Of a DNA stretch of 64,000 nucleotides, positions 44,001 to 55,579 are shown piece by piece. Numbering within the stretch: position 1 is the stretch's first letter; each line of letters begins with the position of its first letter. Location: assembly GCA_037043455.1 (NCBI GenBank), contig JAWPHD010007125.1, positions 1 through 64,000 on the forward strand, written 5' to 3'. Position numbers and translations under genes: made by a program. This DNA comes from Cyrtodaria siliqua (Eukaryota > Mollusca > Bivalvia > Adapedonta > Hiatellidae). The notes beneath the pieces are model-generated. The model did not search any database, was not told the origin of the DNA, and saw nothing but the letters and a program-made list of their open reading frames with translations.

Positions 44001-45915
44001 ATTTGTAATATAATCCTTATGCTTATCTGTCGCTAAATGTACTGCATTACTGCACATGTTTGTGAACGAACAGTATGTTAGGTGAGATCAAATATTTAAC
44101 AATTAAATTAGTCAAATTGGGATGTTTTGATGTGGTATAGATGGTAACACGGTAGACAATTTTATTTGATTCTATTTGTGTTTAACTTCGATTATAAATA
44201 TTACTATGTAACATTTACAGATAATGGCCAACTAACCCTACAAGAGTGGAAAACGTACTTTCAAAACGTAAGTACTCCATTCAGAAAGCAAAAAAATGGA
44301 GTCAACATGTCTGTAAAGGTCCTTTCAAATGAAATACATTTTCTGGAATAAAATTTGTATGGTAAAGAGTAAAACTGAACGTCATGTTAAGCTGCTGAAA
44401 TATAGAAATCGAACAGGAAAAGTAGCATTCAAGGACGACAGTCAACCACAAACACACAGAAACAAAGAACAAATTTAAAGATAAAATAAAATGCCAAATA
44501 AGACATCACAAACACAAAAGGGTTGACAAAGGGCTACCGCCTTGGAACGGTCAGTTGCAAAAAAATGCCGCTGGGGTTTAAACCCGGCTCTAGGGTGCAC
44601 CAAACTTCGCACTTACACTACCGTCAACCCAATAAAGTGTAAATAAAGAAATCCCCGGGATGAAGTATTCTCTAACCAACAAGGCAGCATTAATAGGCAA
44701 TATAAGTAAAACATGAAGATGCCCGTGTATATATCAATACAGAAAAACAATAGCCTAGAAAGCCACAACGAAGGTACTCAGTGACATGGCAGAAGCCAGA
44801 GCAACAATAGAATAAACCATTGAGGGCACGACAAGACAAGACTGCAGACAAACATCAAACGTCACCGTCCTTTTAAGCTTTAGGTAGACGTCATACTAGG
44901 ATCCACAGCCTGCCCGGTCATCGCACAAAGATGAAAGCATAGTGGCGAACTGTAAATAGGTCTCCAAGCATGCAGTGCGTTGCAAAATGATAGGGTCATA
45001 ACCTCTTTTGATAAACATAAACCTTTTAACAAGTTTAACCAAGATAGTATGAAAGTGATCATGACCAAGGATCTTACGAAGTTTATAAATCACGTCACCA
45101 TAGAAGTCAGGTTGTGATAGTCCTTGTCGCAGAAGAGTTCTTAAATTACTTTAATATTTTGAAAGAAGATAAGGGTTACGATAATACAATTTTGCAAAGG
45201 TTTTACGAAGTTTATGGTAACGGTAACCCTGATGGTGTAGCTTTTGAGTTATACAAAGATTACAAATATTAAAGTCCTCAACTCGAGTACAAGCTCTAGA
45301 AAAACGAATAAGCTGAGACACATAGACCCCATAAGAATTTGCTCGGGGAACATCCCCATCTAAATGGGGGATAATTAACACTATCAAAATTAAAGTCATC
45401 TCTCTTGTCATCTATTTTGCTAATTATTTCACCATTTTCAATGGAGAGATGTAAATCAATTAAAGAACCGTTAGTAACAGAAATATTAGCTTTGTTAAGT
45501 TGAAGTTCTTTAGGGTATATATTATTAACCATAGCGAAAAGAAAGGGTTGTCAATGTGCAATATGTCATCCAGATACCGAGAGGTGTCATTAAAGGCCTC
45601 AATAACATCTTCCTGGGTATCTGGTCAGACTCAACATTAACTCTCTGTCATAACAATATAAAAACAAATCTGCGACGATTGGAACGTTTCCATTTACATG
45701 GTCGACATTCCTCTAAATTAATTAAAACAAATAATTAATTTAAATTAATCGGGAAACTTCACACCGATGATTATTAATACAGCATTTTAGTGTTCTTATC
45801 AGTGGACTGCTACAAGTCATCTTGTTTATATGTATTTTTATTTTATTTTTTACAGCTGATGAGACTCCTCTTCGGTGGCGTACAATCAACAACGGAGTAC
45901 AGTTTTACTTCTTAG
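41026..45915 (+). CDS. EF-hand calcium-binding protein gene, 3' exons
   Basis: Four exons with GT-AG borders and matching phases: 41026-41147 (tacag|G...AATG|gtatgt), 43671-43823 (agcag|AT...GACG|gtatgc), 44221-44267 (tacag|AT...AAC|gtaagt) and 45856-45915 (tacag|CTG..., stop TAG). Spliced they give ~126 residues. EF-hand loops: DKNIDGIVQLEE (exon A, canonical), DDANDGCVTRIE (across the A/B border; Ala at position 3), a degenerate DVNNTNCLNALT (exon B) and DDDDNGQLTLQE (across the B/C border, canonical). The protein ends in LLFGGVQSTTEYSFTS. It is probably a calmodulin- or sarcoplasmic-type calcium sensor or buffer; the subfamily is not recognised. Exon A starts in phase 2, so at least one upstream exon is missing from this call. 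The introns hold retroelement scraps (41395, 42230, 44407). Confidence 0.85.
41395..41960 (+). mobile_element. Penelope-type RT C-terminus and 3' UTR in EF-hand intron
   Basis: acagttcgccactatgctgc codes the family's TVRHYA tail phrase, followed by aactgtacgatgaccg and a UTR (cctattaatgctgccttg) equivalent to the reverse of 44.65 kb. Non-functional. Confidence 0.6.
42230..42680 (-). mobile_element. Mixed retroelement scraps in EF-hand intron
   Basis: 42230-42320 matches the end block of the RT family (tagggtcctatacaaaccac). 42428-42466 (gaatgaatgaatgaatcatg, then ttttacggcac) is a reversed tail of the LINE seen at 17.8 kb. 42600-42680 matches the 5' block with ctcatgaacagactcaata. No gene. 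Confidence 0.5.
44407..45611 (-). mobile_element. Penelope-type RT remnant with 3' UTR, in EF-hand intron
   Basis: Minus strand. RT pieces at 45611-45150 include the YLDD region in decayed form, KIDDKRDDFNFDSVNY and SYGVYVSQLIRFSRAC, with frameshifts. A C-terminal piece is at 45093-44880 (YKLRKILGHD) and the UTR with accgccttggaacggtcagt runs to 44407. It lies between exons C and D of the EF-hand gene. Confidence 0.75.
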
Positions 45916-46109
45916 TATGATGCTTGTTGGTATTCTATCCGGCGGTGTGTGTTCGGCATTGGTTGTTAAAGATGCATTTAGTGTTGTTGTTTTCCTGTTT
46001 TGACTGATAGTTTTACGGATAGTTCACACATGCAGAGTTCAAATTGTGAGCAATAAAACAATAAATGTAACATAGGCATGATATAAACGTTAAATTAAGT
46101 TAATGTATT

Positions 46110-46300
46110 GTTAACGCACTGCATGTTTAGTGGCTAACCCTTTTACAGTTCGCCATTATGCTTTCCTCTTTGATTGTGCGATGACCGGACCCTATGATGA
46201 CGTCTACCTAAATCCTCAACGGATGGTAGCGTTTGTTGGTTGTCTTGAATCTTGTCTTATTGTACCCTTAAAGGTGTGTTCTCCTGTTGCCAAAAAAAAA
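46110..46300 (+). pseudogene. Penelope-type RT C-terminal scrap
   Basis: Codes NPFTVRHYAFLFDCAMTG, the C-terminal phrase of the same family in plus orientation, with the usual following sequence (gatgacgtctacctaaa). 40-odd codons only. Confidence 0.6.
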
Positions 46301-46429
46301 AAGAATATGGTAATGGACCTTTGGAAACGGTCGAACACGACACATACAAACTATTGCAGTCTCGGCCTGCATATCACAAGTAACAGCCAAAAGACTAAAT
46401 TAAAAAGCAAACAACATATCCTATGAGAG

Positions 46430-46880
46430 GTTAAACAATACCCAGAGCATTTTATCGGCCTGAGTAGTGGAACCACCGAATCGAAAATTAAGTAAGAAAA
46501 CAAAAGCACCGATAACTAAATATAAGTATCGGGCTCAGCGATCTCCAAAGATCGAATGAATAACAGTCCTGATTGCAAGTGCGGGGAGACGTTTTACTGC
46601 CGCCACATTGCACAAGCAACGCCACTGTGCTATATAAAAGTGTATGATAATGGGCCTTTGGAAACGGCCGAACACAACACATACAAAATATTGCAGTCTC
46701 GGTTTGATTGAAACTGTTCAACGGTAGTGAAATATGATAGCTCACACCGTCTAGCCCCGGGTTGAGCAGAATTCAATATTCATAAAATTAATAGTACATA
46801 ATTTTAACCATCCCGACGAAGATGGCATGCATATGGCGGTGGATATAGAGATTCCCCCCCACCCCATGTCCAGCGGCGTA
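46430..46880 (-). mobile_element. Penelope-type RT family 5' block
   Basis: Contains tatcgggctcagcgatctcc, cctttggaaacggccgaaca, ctagccccgggttgagcaga and ggcatgcatatggcggtgga, the same order as at 3.5-3.8 kb and 21.5-22.0 kb. No coding sequence. Confidence 0.5.
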
Positions 46881-47059
46881 TGATTCCAGTATCTAAGTCA
46901 TTGATTACTTACTTTGTGGCTTTCTGGGCTTTTTTCATATATACATGATAATCTATGTGTTATATTGTCTATTAATGCTGACTTGTTAACCTGGCGGGGA
47001 AGTCTTTATTTACAATAGGGTAATAATGAGGTTTGGTGCACCCTAAAACCTGGATTAAT

Positions 47060-47690
47060 CCCCCCCAGCGGCCTCGTGGTTCCAGTTGCGTGTTTTTTTA
47101 CTGTGATCCTTGAATGCTACATTAAATGTTTTATATCTATTTTTTGTGATATTCCTTGTCGCGGAAGAGCTCTCAAATTACTTATATATTTTTTAAAGCA
47201 GGGTTACGATAATAAAAGTGTGCAAAAGCTTTTCGAAGTTTATGGTAACGGTAGCCCAAATAGTGTATCTTTTAGGAAGGGAAAGGTTAGAAGTTCTCAA
47301 CTCGACTAAAAGCTCTATAAAAGCGAATAAGTTGAGAAATTTGGTCAAAATTGACCAAGCGGTTTCCGAGAAGAAATTGGTTAAGAAAATGTTAACTACG
47401 GACGCCCGGACGACGGTGGAAGAGTGATCCCAATAACAATAACACATACCATACCCGTATGCTGATTCCGATTTCAGGACTATTTAAAAAAAAGAAGAGA
47501 TAGGTCCTATAGAAACTACAGCGTCCGAGCGCAATGCCATCGCAGGTCCGCACTGTACCGCAAACAAGGACTTGATAATACAATGAAAGAGACAAAAAAC
47601 AACAGAAAGGGTGGTGAAGACAGGGTTACCGACTTGGAACGGTCAGTATGCGATAAGGCCTACTGGTATAATATTTTTTTAGTTTTTTTA
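47060..47690 (-). mobile_element. Penelope-type RT family scraps
   Basis: 47155-47345 resembles the RT segment near 45130-45320 in decayed form. 47480-47680 is the end block with ggttaccgacttggaacggt and aggcctactgg. The two are out of the order seen in fuller copies, so they are separate insertions or a rearrangement. Confidence 0.5.
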
Positions 47691-48355
47691 ACTGAATAAC
47701 TAAAACTTCTTTTAACCTCCGATAAACAATTAATTTTCTTTGTTTTCATACACATATGCTATAAATACTTTTTATTGCTAGATTAAATTCAGTGAAAAAC
47801 TTGTGCCATATTACATCCTTCAGTTTCCCTACTTTTATCTAAATCTTGTCACGTATTTTGAAAGTCAACCCCTCCCATCTCAATCACGTGACAATTTCCG
47901 GTTATTTTTGTGTTGTAGTTTTATTCATGGGATGGACGGGGATAAGTTACTACATATGGAACTAGAACTGTAGACAAGAGCAGGATATCTCGAAAGGAAA
48001 ACAAGCAAGTATGTCGCATACAGTGGTTACAAAAATAAATTGCGTAGATCGGCTTGATATCTAGGAATGCACGTTTGGTACTTAAGGTTTTGTCAATGGA
48101 AAAAACAGGTACAAACAAGAAGTTATGATTCCCGTGGCTAGTAATGAATTTGAGAATAACTGATACAGAATATCGTCGCAAGCAGTACCGAAATGTAGTT
48201 ATGAGATATTTAAAGACATTTGTTTACTCGTACTTTAATACATGCTTTTATAAATATTAAGTGTTTACATATGGTGTATTAATAATTAAGTTATCTTTTC
48301 TTCTTTACAATACAATTTCGTTATAAACAAACAAAAATAAATATAGCTTTGGCAG

Positions 48356-49067
48356 ACAGACAGACAGACAGATATTTTTTATTGATTTAAACTTTACAAG
48401 TTTATCATCATATACAATGTGCAAACATTTAATCGTGACAGAATAAACAAAACAAACAAACAAACAACAAAAACATAATTTTGCACACTAGTTTCAAATA
48501 AATTGTATTATTGAATAATTTGAAATATTAAATAATTGAATAAAAATGTGGAAATGACACTGAACTTTAACTTACGCAAATTAAATTAAATTTAAATTGA
48601 AAAAAACAAAAACAATTTTGTTCTCATTATCACAAAAGCAGTAACATAAATAATTAATTGATAATAGTTTTCATTCGAGGATAAACATAGTTTTGATTTA
48701 ACAATAAATCATTACGAGAATCAAATGCTTCTTTTATAAACCAAGATAAATTAAACAACTCTTTCTTATTACTTGTTTTCATTAGCAATATGAATTTTAA
48801 AACACTTGGACGTTTATAATAGTACTTTTTAATGTATTTTCTTCTTATATTAACATATACAAGACACATCAAAACAAAATGGTATTCATCTTCAATGTCA
48901 TTAGAATTACAAATGGTACAATAACGTTGGTTTCTTTCTAATCTGTTCTGTGCATAGCGCCCAGTTTCAATTCGCAGTGAATGCGACGATAGTCTTAGTT
49001 TTGATAAAGCAATTCGCAACTTATATGGCAAAATATCGAAATATGGTTCATATTCAAAATTGCCTTT
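48356..49067 (-). mobile_element. LINE 3' end, second copy of the 4.1-6.7 kb family
   Basis: Minus strand, starting with the same acagacag tail and matching 4137-4855 closely. Encodes 125 codons (49031-48654) of the ORF2 C-terminus including CTICNSNDIEDEYHFVLMC. It is truncated at the point where similarity to copy 1 stops (aattgccttta). A target duplication is not clear. Confidence 0.9.
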
Positions 49068-49311
49068 AGCAAAGCGTCTGCAATCGGGTCCTCTATAATT
49101 TAAAACGGTATTAACATACTGAACGCATTGGACAGTGGCCGAAGATGTCCATGTGCTTATTTCACAAGGACAATCGAAATATAAAGACTGAAAACAGGGG
49201 TATTGAACATGTTAATAACACTGAATAACTTATACGGAACAATAGCACTGAATAACTGATAAGGAACAAATGTATAACGTTAAATGACCACAGTTTTTTT
49301 TATATCAAAAA

Positions 49312-50790
49312 TCAGCAGAGCTTATGCCGTGGTGCGGTGTCCGTCTGTCCGTAAACTTCTTTTTGTAGCGCCTACCCCTCTGAAACTACTGGATGGATTT
49401 TCATGAAACTTTACGGAAATGTTGCCCATGATGTCTAGTTGATCCTAGCAATATATCACGATGATGTGAAATTTAAGATGGCCACCAAAATGATATATAG
49501 GGACCAAAGCTATTTTCTTTAAAAACAAGAGGCCCAAGAGGGCCTGTGAACGCCCTACTGGCTGTTATACCATTGATGAATCTAGTCGTACTACATGGTG
49601 TCTAGAGTGTACACAAGGTTTTTCAAGTATTTGACCTTGTGACCTAGTTTTTGACCCCATGGGACCCATTTTCGAACTTGACCAAAATATAATTAAGACA
49701 ACATTTCGACAAAGTTTCATCAAGATCGGGTCAGAAATATGGCCTCTAGAGTGTACTAGTGACCTAGTTTTTGACCCTGTGTGACCCATTTTCGAACTTT
49801 AGCAAGCTATAATTGCATCAAGATCGGGTCAAAAATATGCCCTCTAGAGTGTACACACGGTTTTTCCAAAGTTTGACCTAGTGACCTAGTTTTTAACACC
49901 ATGTGACCCATTTTTGAACTTGACCAAGATATAATTAAGACAAACATTTTGACAAAGAGTGTACACAAGGTTTTTCCAATATTTGACCTAGTTACCTAGT
50001 TTTTAACCCCATGTGACCCATTTTCAAACTTGACCAAGATATAATTAAGACAAACATTCTGACAAAGTTGCATCAAGCTGGGGTCAAAAATATGGCCTCT
50101 AGAGTGTACACAAGGTTTTTCCAATATTTGACCTAGTGACCTAGTTTTTAATTTCATGAGACCCATTTCCGAACTTGATCAAGATATAATTAAGATAAAC
50201 AATTTGACAAAGTTTCATCAAGATTGGGTAACAAATATGACCTCTAGAGTGTACACAAGTTTTTTCAAGTATTTGACCTAGTGACCTAGTTTTTGACCCC
50301 ACATGACCCATTTTTGAACTTGACCGAGATTTCATTGAGACAAACATTCTCACAAAGTTTCATCAAGATCGGGTCAAAAATATGGCCTCTAGAGTGTACA
50401 CACGGTTTTTCCAAAGTTTGACCTAGTGACCTAGTTTTTAAACCATGTGACCCATTTTTGAACTTGACCAAGATATAATTAAAACAAACATTTTGACAAA
50501 GTTTCATCAAGACTGGGTCAGAAATACGGCTTCTAGAGTGTACACAAGGTTTTTCAAGTATTTGACCTAGTGACCTAGTTTTTGACTCCACATGACCCAT
50601 TTTCGAACTTGACCGAGATTTCATTGAGACAAACATTCTGACAAAGTTTCATGATGATTGAATCAGAAATGTGGCCTCTAGAGTGTACACAAGCAAAAGT
50701 TAACGGACGGACGACGGACGGACGATGGACGACGGAAGACGGACAACAAACCTTCCCATAAGCTCTGCTGGCCCTTGGCCAGTAGAGCTA
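49312..50790 (+). repeat. ~120-147 bp tandem repeats between inverted ends
   Basis: About eight units around gacctagtgacctagttttt, gacccatttttgaacttgac, gtttcatcaagatcgggtca and ctctagagtgtacacaaggt. Outer motifs are inverted: agcagagcttatg...gtccgtctgtccgt on the left, acggacgg...cataagctctgct on the right. The layout suggests a non-autonomous transposon carrying a tandem core. No coding capacity; open frames on the minus strand follow the repeat. Confidence 0.8.
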
Positions 50791-50794
50791 AAAA

Positions 50795-51315
50795 CAACAA
50801 GTTTGTAGCGTCTAATTCTTGGAAACTATAAGTGATATTGATTTGGGACTTTTCTAAAATGATGACATGACATGATGTTGGTCCTTGTCAAAAAGCATTT
50901 TGATTCGATGTTAAACACGCCTGCAAGCGGCCATCTTTGTTTATATATAAAGATAAAAATATCGGACAGGGAAAGCAGCATACAAGGACGTTAGAGAATA
51001 TAGTAAAAACTTGCAGCGACTACTCCTCTGAAACTATTTGACGGATTTTCATGAAACGTCACAGGAATGTTCCTCTTGAGTCTAGTTAATCCTAGCAGGT
51101 CGGCCGAAAATCTAAGATGGCCGCCACGGCTAAAAATAGATTTAAAAAAACAAGGTTGTAGTGACTACTGCTTGAAAAGTGTAAGTGATATTGATATGGG
51201 ACGTTTTCTTAAATGATCAGCATGACATGATGTTGGTCCTTGTCAAAAATCATTTTGATTCGACATTAAACATGGCCGCCAGTGGCCATCTTTGTTTACA
51301 TAAGAGTTATATAGT
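50795..51315 (+). repeat. Two copies of a ~345 bp unit
   Basis: catgacatgatgttggtcct, cattttgattcga and gccatctttgtttacata recur with a spacing of ~345 bp, and the gcgactactcctctgaaac phrase precedes each. The same phrase opens the neighbouring array at 49366. Confidence 0.65.
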
Positions 51316-51319
51316 AAAA

Positions 51320-52320
51320 ACATGTAGCGACTACTCCTCTGAAACAACTTAACGAATGTTCTTGAAACTTCACCATATTTTAACAAAAAGAAAAATTAAA
51401 ATGTTGGCTTATCTCATTTTTCAAAAAATAAGATGTTTTCAAAGTATGTATGTTTTTTTAAGAAATTACTTAAAACAGGGGGTATAGGAAGAAAAACAGC
51501 ATCTGTACCAATCTTGCCGCACTTGTGATTCGGCTGGAAAATGTACAATGGAGTTAAACAATGCGAGGGAACTCTGGTTTAATCTTAAGCACAGTAATCT
51601 TATGAAATGTCACATGTCGATGCACGATCCTCTAATTTTGAGAATGGCATTGTTGTTTTCAATAATACTTGTACTTTAAAAGTGTTTGCTAATAAATTAT
51701 AAATAATTACACTATCAAGTTTTACCATATTAAAACGCAATATATGAATTATAAGGGAGATAACTCTGTTTCAGTCTTGACTTCAACCAAAAGTGCGACT
51801 TTTCTCAATGCTAACCTATTTTTGTTAACATTGCAGAAATACTTTTTGGGAATTCTTATTATTTGATTAGTTATTATAAACATTTGTTGGTTGGTGTGAA
51901 CTAATATTCACTGCTGTTTATAAAATAACATTAAGCGTAACCATGACAACAGCACGCATTCACAATCTGCAATGCTGTTTTTGAAAATTGTAATATATTA
52001 TTTAAAGGAACACAAGGCAATCTTAAATCAATTATCAAACCTTGAAAGCGTCTCGATTTATTTAACCAGTATCATTTTGACATGAACCCTGCTTGGATTT
52101 AATTAAATAAAACGATGAGTTTTCGTCTTATCCTACCGTATGTTTAAATATATTACCGGTACAATATATTCAACAATATCTAATATGCAACTATTATGCA
52201 AGTTGTGTAAAAAAACTCACGGTACGCCGCGAGTTTTTCAAAAATCAAGATTGCCGTGAGTCCCTTTAAAACCGGATTGTGATAAACAAATGGTCCATAA
52301 AACAGTGTAACGTTTATACT
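51320..52320. other. Intergenic, no gene supported
   Basis: AT-rich. Contains inverted-looking phrases around ctcacggtacgccgcgagtt (about 52216-52262) but no ORF or RNA gene that can be supported. Confidence 0.5.
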
Positions 52321-52324
52321 TAAA

Positions 52325-52455
52325 CATTTGTGCTTCGTGGTCGAGGGGTTAACCCTCACTTCTCACCGCTGCGGGCTCGAATCCCTTTTGAAAAAGTGTT
52401 GATTCTTATGGTTTGCGGTAGGTATACAGTACTGGTTCTACCCAGGAACAATGAA
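52325..52455 (+). mobile_element. tRNA-derived SINE
   Basis: A-box-like tggtcgaggggttaac and B-box ggctcgaatccc at tRNA-like spacing, then gtgttgattcttatgg and tacagtactggttctaccca. Same family as the minus-strand copy at 20192-20382. The pol III promoter boxes are intact enough to recognise. The 3' end is not defined. Confidence 0.78.
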
Positions 52456-53240
52456 AATGTTTGGTCGGGAAAACTCAATCACTGCAGGTAAATATTACTT
52501 TGAATGGGAATTATATTGGTAACAGCTGTACATATAATTCAAACAAAGCGTATTTTGATCACAAAACAATAAATTACAAGAGTTTTAAAGCATCCTATGA
52601 ATTTACATTAAAGATAAATACATCGACAATCAGCAGAGTCTGCTGTGTTTCCTGACCAGACCATTTCATTAACAATAATAAAATCGTACGGTCATGGGGC
52701 TTAGTTTAGAGTATGCAAATAATCATTGAATAGGAAACTGAAACACCCTATGATGGTTTTATTTGCATTTGGACTGACAACCATATTTCTCCAGATCACC
52801 ACCAGTCCCACTAAAGTCAGTTTAGTTGTTACTTCTGACCAAACCCTTGTTACTTCTGACCAAACTCACATGGGTCATACTATTAACTAAAAGTGTCCTA
52901 AACATACCTACATTTACTATGAACTTGAGATGTTTGGCCAAACACATTCAGGTATGTGCCAATAATAAAAAGCTTTATGCCTGACATAATATGAAACAAT
53001 AATTAATATGTTCACTTTAAATGTCTCCCCAACATAAAACCAGTTTGCATAGGCTATATGAAGATATTATTAGGTAACAGGTTTATACTTCTAGTCTTAC
53101 CTATGATTTACATGTGACCATTTACAATATATCCGGAAGGAATACATGTCGCCTGATATCATGGAGAAAAACAACAATCACGACAATGTGGTTCAGCTAA
53201 TACACTTTTTTTTATCAATTTTATTATTTTTAAATGAACA

Positions 53241-53260
53241 TAACTATGGTATACTCCACC
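53241..53260 (+). repeat. 20 bp target-site duplicate, left of element 2
   Basis: taactatggtatactccacc directly abuts the 5' LTR and recurs exactly at 61130-61149 directly after the 3' LTR. Confidence 0.95.
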
Positions 53261-54920
53261 TGTCACAAAATGTCACGGGTAGAGCGTACTGGTCGTATAT
53301 AGCTCTTGTATGGGTTACACCCAAAATCTATTGTTCGAGTTGAAACAATTTCACAATATTCATGATCTATTCATGTAACACGTAAAAGCGTGCACATATT
53401 AAGTGGCCGCCAGAGAGGCCGTGTCATAAGTTTAGTTTTGTGCTAATGCATGTAAACGGATAGGTATATTTTCCTTAAACGGCAAAATTGTATAAGGGGC
53501 CTCTCGTGTTGATTCAATACTGTAGATTTAGCCACGTTTGTCACGGACTGAACGGGGGAAATAATGATTTGGGCGTAATGTTTGCTATAAAACCCATTGT
53601 CTTCTAGCTGTCGCCGGGATCATCGGATAAGTACTTTGTTGGAACAGAGATTGGACGGCAAATTTCACAGGCAACATGTGGTTAGTAGTTTTATTAAACT
53701 TTCATCGTATATTTGTATTCAGTGGGCGGCGCCATCTTGTTTGGCGGTTACGACATCCGGTTAGCATTGATGTTTCTCAAACATAACTTTAGACTAGCAT
53801 ATGATTTTGAAGTGACTTTATTAGATGTAATTATGGTAATTGATCATTAATTGTAAAACAATATTAATTTGATAACAGTGGATAATAGGTGCATTAATTA
53901 ACGTTGGCGTATAATTCAGTGATTGTAATACACGATTGTTAACATTAGTTAACAATGAGATGAGTGACAAGAATAAATGCGTGCATGCATAACTCAGTGA
54001 GTGTAATATATGAGTAATTTGATCATGTTTATATTACATGTATTAGGGGCATTGATTAACAGCGACGTACATAGCGTACATATGGCGTTGTAGAATATGT
54101 ATACATTGCTACTCCTCATTAGTACAGCTTGCATATATTGATTGAATAATGATTTGTTTGGGTAATGATAATTATACAAGATTGTTATGTTTGTCAACCG
54201 ACATCTAAAACGTATGTATAATTACAGCCTAAGCCATCCAGGATATAAGCCATCCAGGATATAAGCCATCCAGGATATAAGGATCCAGGATATAAGCCAT
54301 CCAGGATATAAGCCATCCAGGATATAAGCCATCCAGGATATAAGGATCCAGGATATAAGCCATCCAGGATATGAGTAAGCCATCTAGGTTTGGATATCCA
54401 GGAGTGGAGCTAAGCTTCCACGACTAACGTTACAAGCGGTGGAGACGGTCCCCGTACCTGCGCAGCCAGGTTTTACTAACGACAACCCCCGGGACACAAG
54501 GTGGGCCCGTTACCAGTCCTCACTGGAGGAATATCATTCACAATCTCAGTGGAGATTAACTATCATTGCATCGCGTCATCAACCCTTACAGAAGGCATTT
54601 GATGACAATCATCCATTGAATTCGCGCATCATCATCTTCATGAGCTCTCGCGCATCACAGTTATCGCGCTAGATCAACATTGTTATAGCTTTAACAACAC
54701 TTCAGTGTCTTAGACATTCAGTATTTATAACAATACTAAGAACGTCTTAAACGTTCAGGAGAACATTCTTTTCATAGTTCATTTGTGTATTCGCTTGTTT
54801 TTTTAGATAATTGTATATATATTAAACATATTTTAAAAGTTGCATTAAACTTATGTAAATGCATTCACCGTCATTGATTCTTTCCTGAGTTAGCCCAACC
54901 ACTAAGGTCATCCTGTGACA
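53261..54920 (+). repeat. Element 2 5' LTR
   Basis: 1660 bp, TGTCACA...TGTGACA, TATA box at 53586-53592. Differs from element 1 LTRs by scattered substitutions in the first kilobase and by extra minisatellite units at 54229-54375. The last ~500 bp is nearly unchanged. Confidence 0.95.
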
Positions 54921-54922
54921 AC

Positions 54923-54940
54923 TGGTGTCAGAAGTGGGAT
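54923..54940 (+). promoter_or_regulatory. Element 2 primer binding site
   Basis: TGGTGTCAGAAGTGGGAT, identical to element 1 and 2 bp after the LTR. Confidence 0.8.
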
Positions 54941-55579
54941 TTTGGGCGACTACGGAGGGAAAGAATCAATAAGTGATCTTTATGATGATTTACTAAATCT
55001 CTACTTATTATTTTAGAATTGTGTACCACCCTCTGATCCATCAAGGCGACTGTCGACGATCACGGCCACAGCTTGGAAGTCAAGACACGACAAGGGTAGG
55101 GTGAGTCCAAACTGTTGTTTTGTCCGTTCTTTCCTTGGCGCGAGGTCGCAGTGGTCTACACGAGTGGGTCTGAGGCACTTTTGCTCAATAATTTGAGTGT
55201 TTGTTTTACCTCCCTTGATATACACATAGTATCCAATTAGGTTGGCGAACAAGACGTTCTACTCATGCTGTGACACTCGAGTATACTTATATTGATGGGA
55301 GAAGTAAATATACATGTACATGTTATGCACATTTCTATGATTGTTTAAGGTTTGTCCAATATCAAATTAAGATATTTTATGTAGTGTATATGTTTTGTGG
55401 AAGCTAGATACTATCTATACATAACCGTTAGTAGTTAGCGCTAGTACAAATGTGTATGTAACTTGTCCTATGATGATGCCCAGGTATTTACTGAGGACAT
55501 AGTGACTTACCATTAGTAGTTAGTTGAGTAGAATTATTAGTGACGTGTGTATTGTAATTATTGTAGTGTGTAGTTCACA

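Noticed and set aside
45856..45900. ctgatgag resembling a hammerhead ribozyme core
   Set aside because: No matching GAAA strand or helix follows, and the sequence is the last exon of the EF-hand gene.
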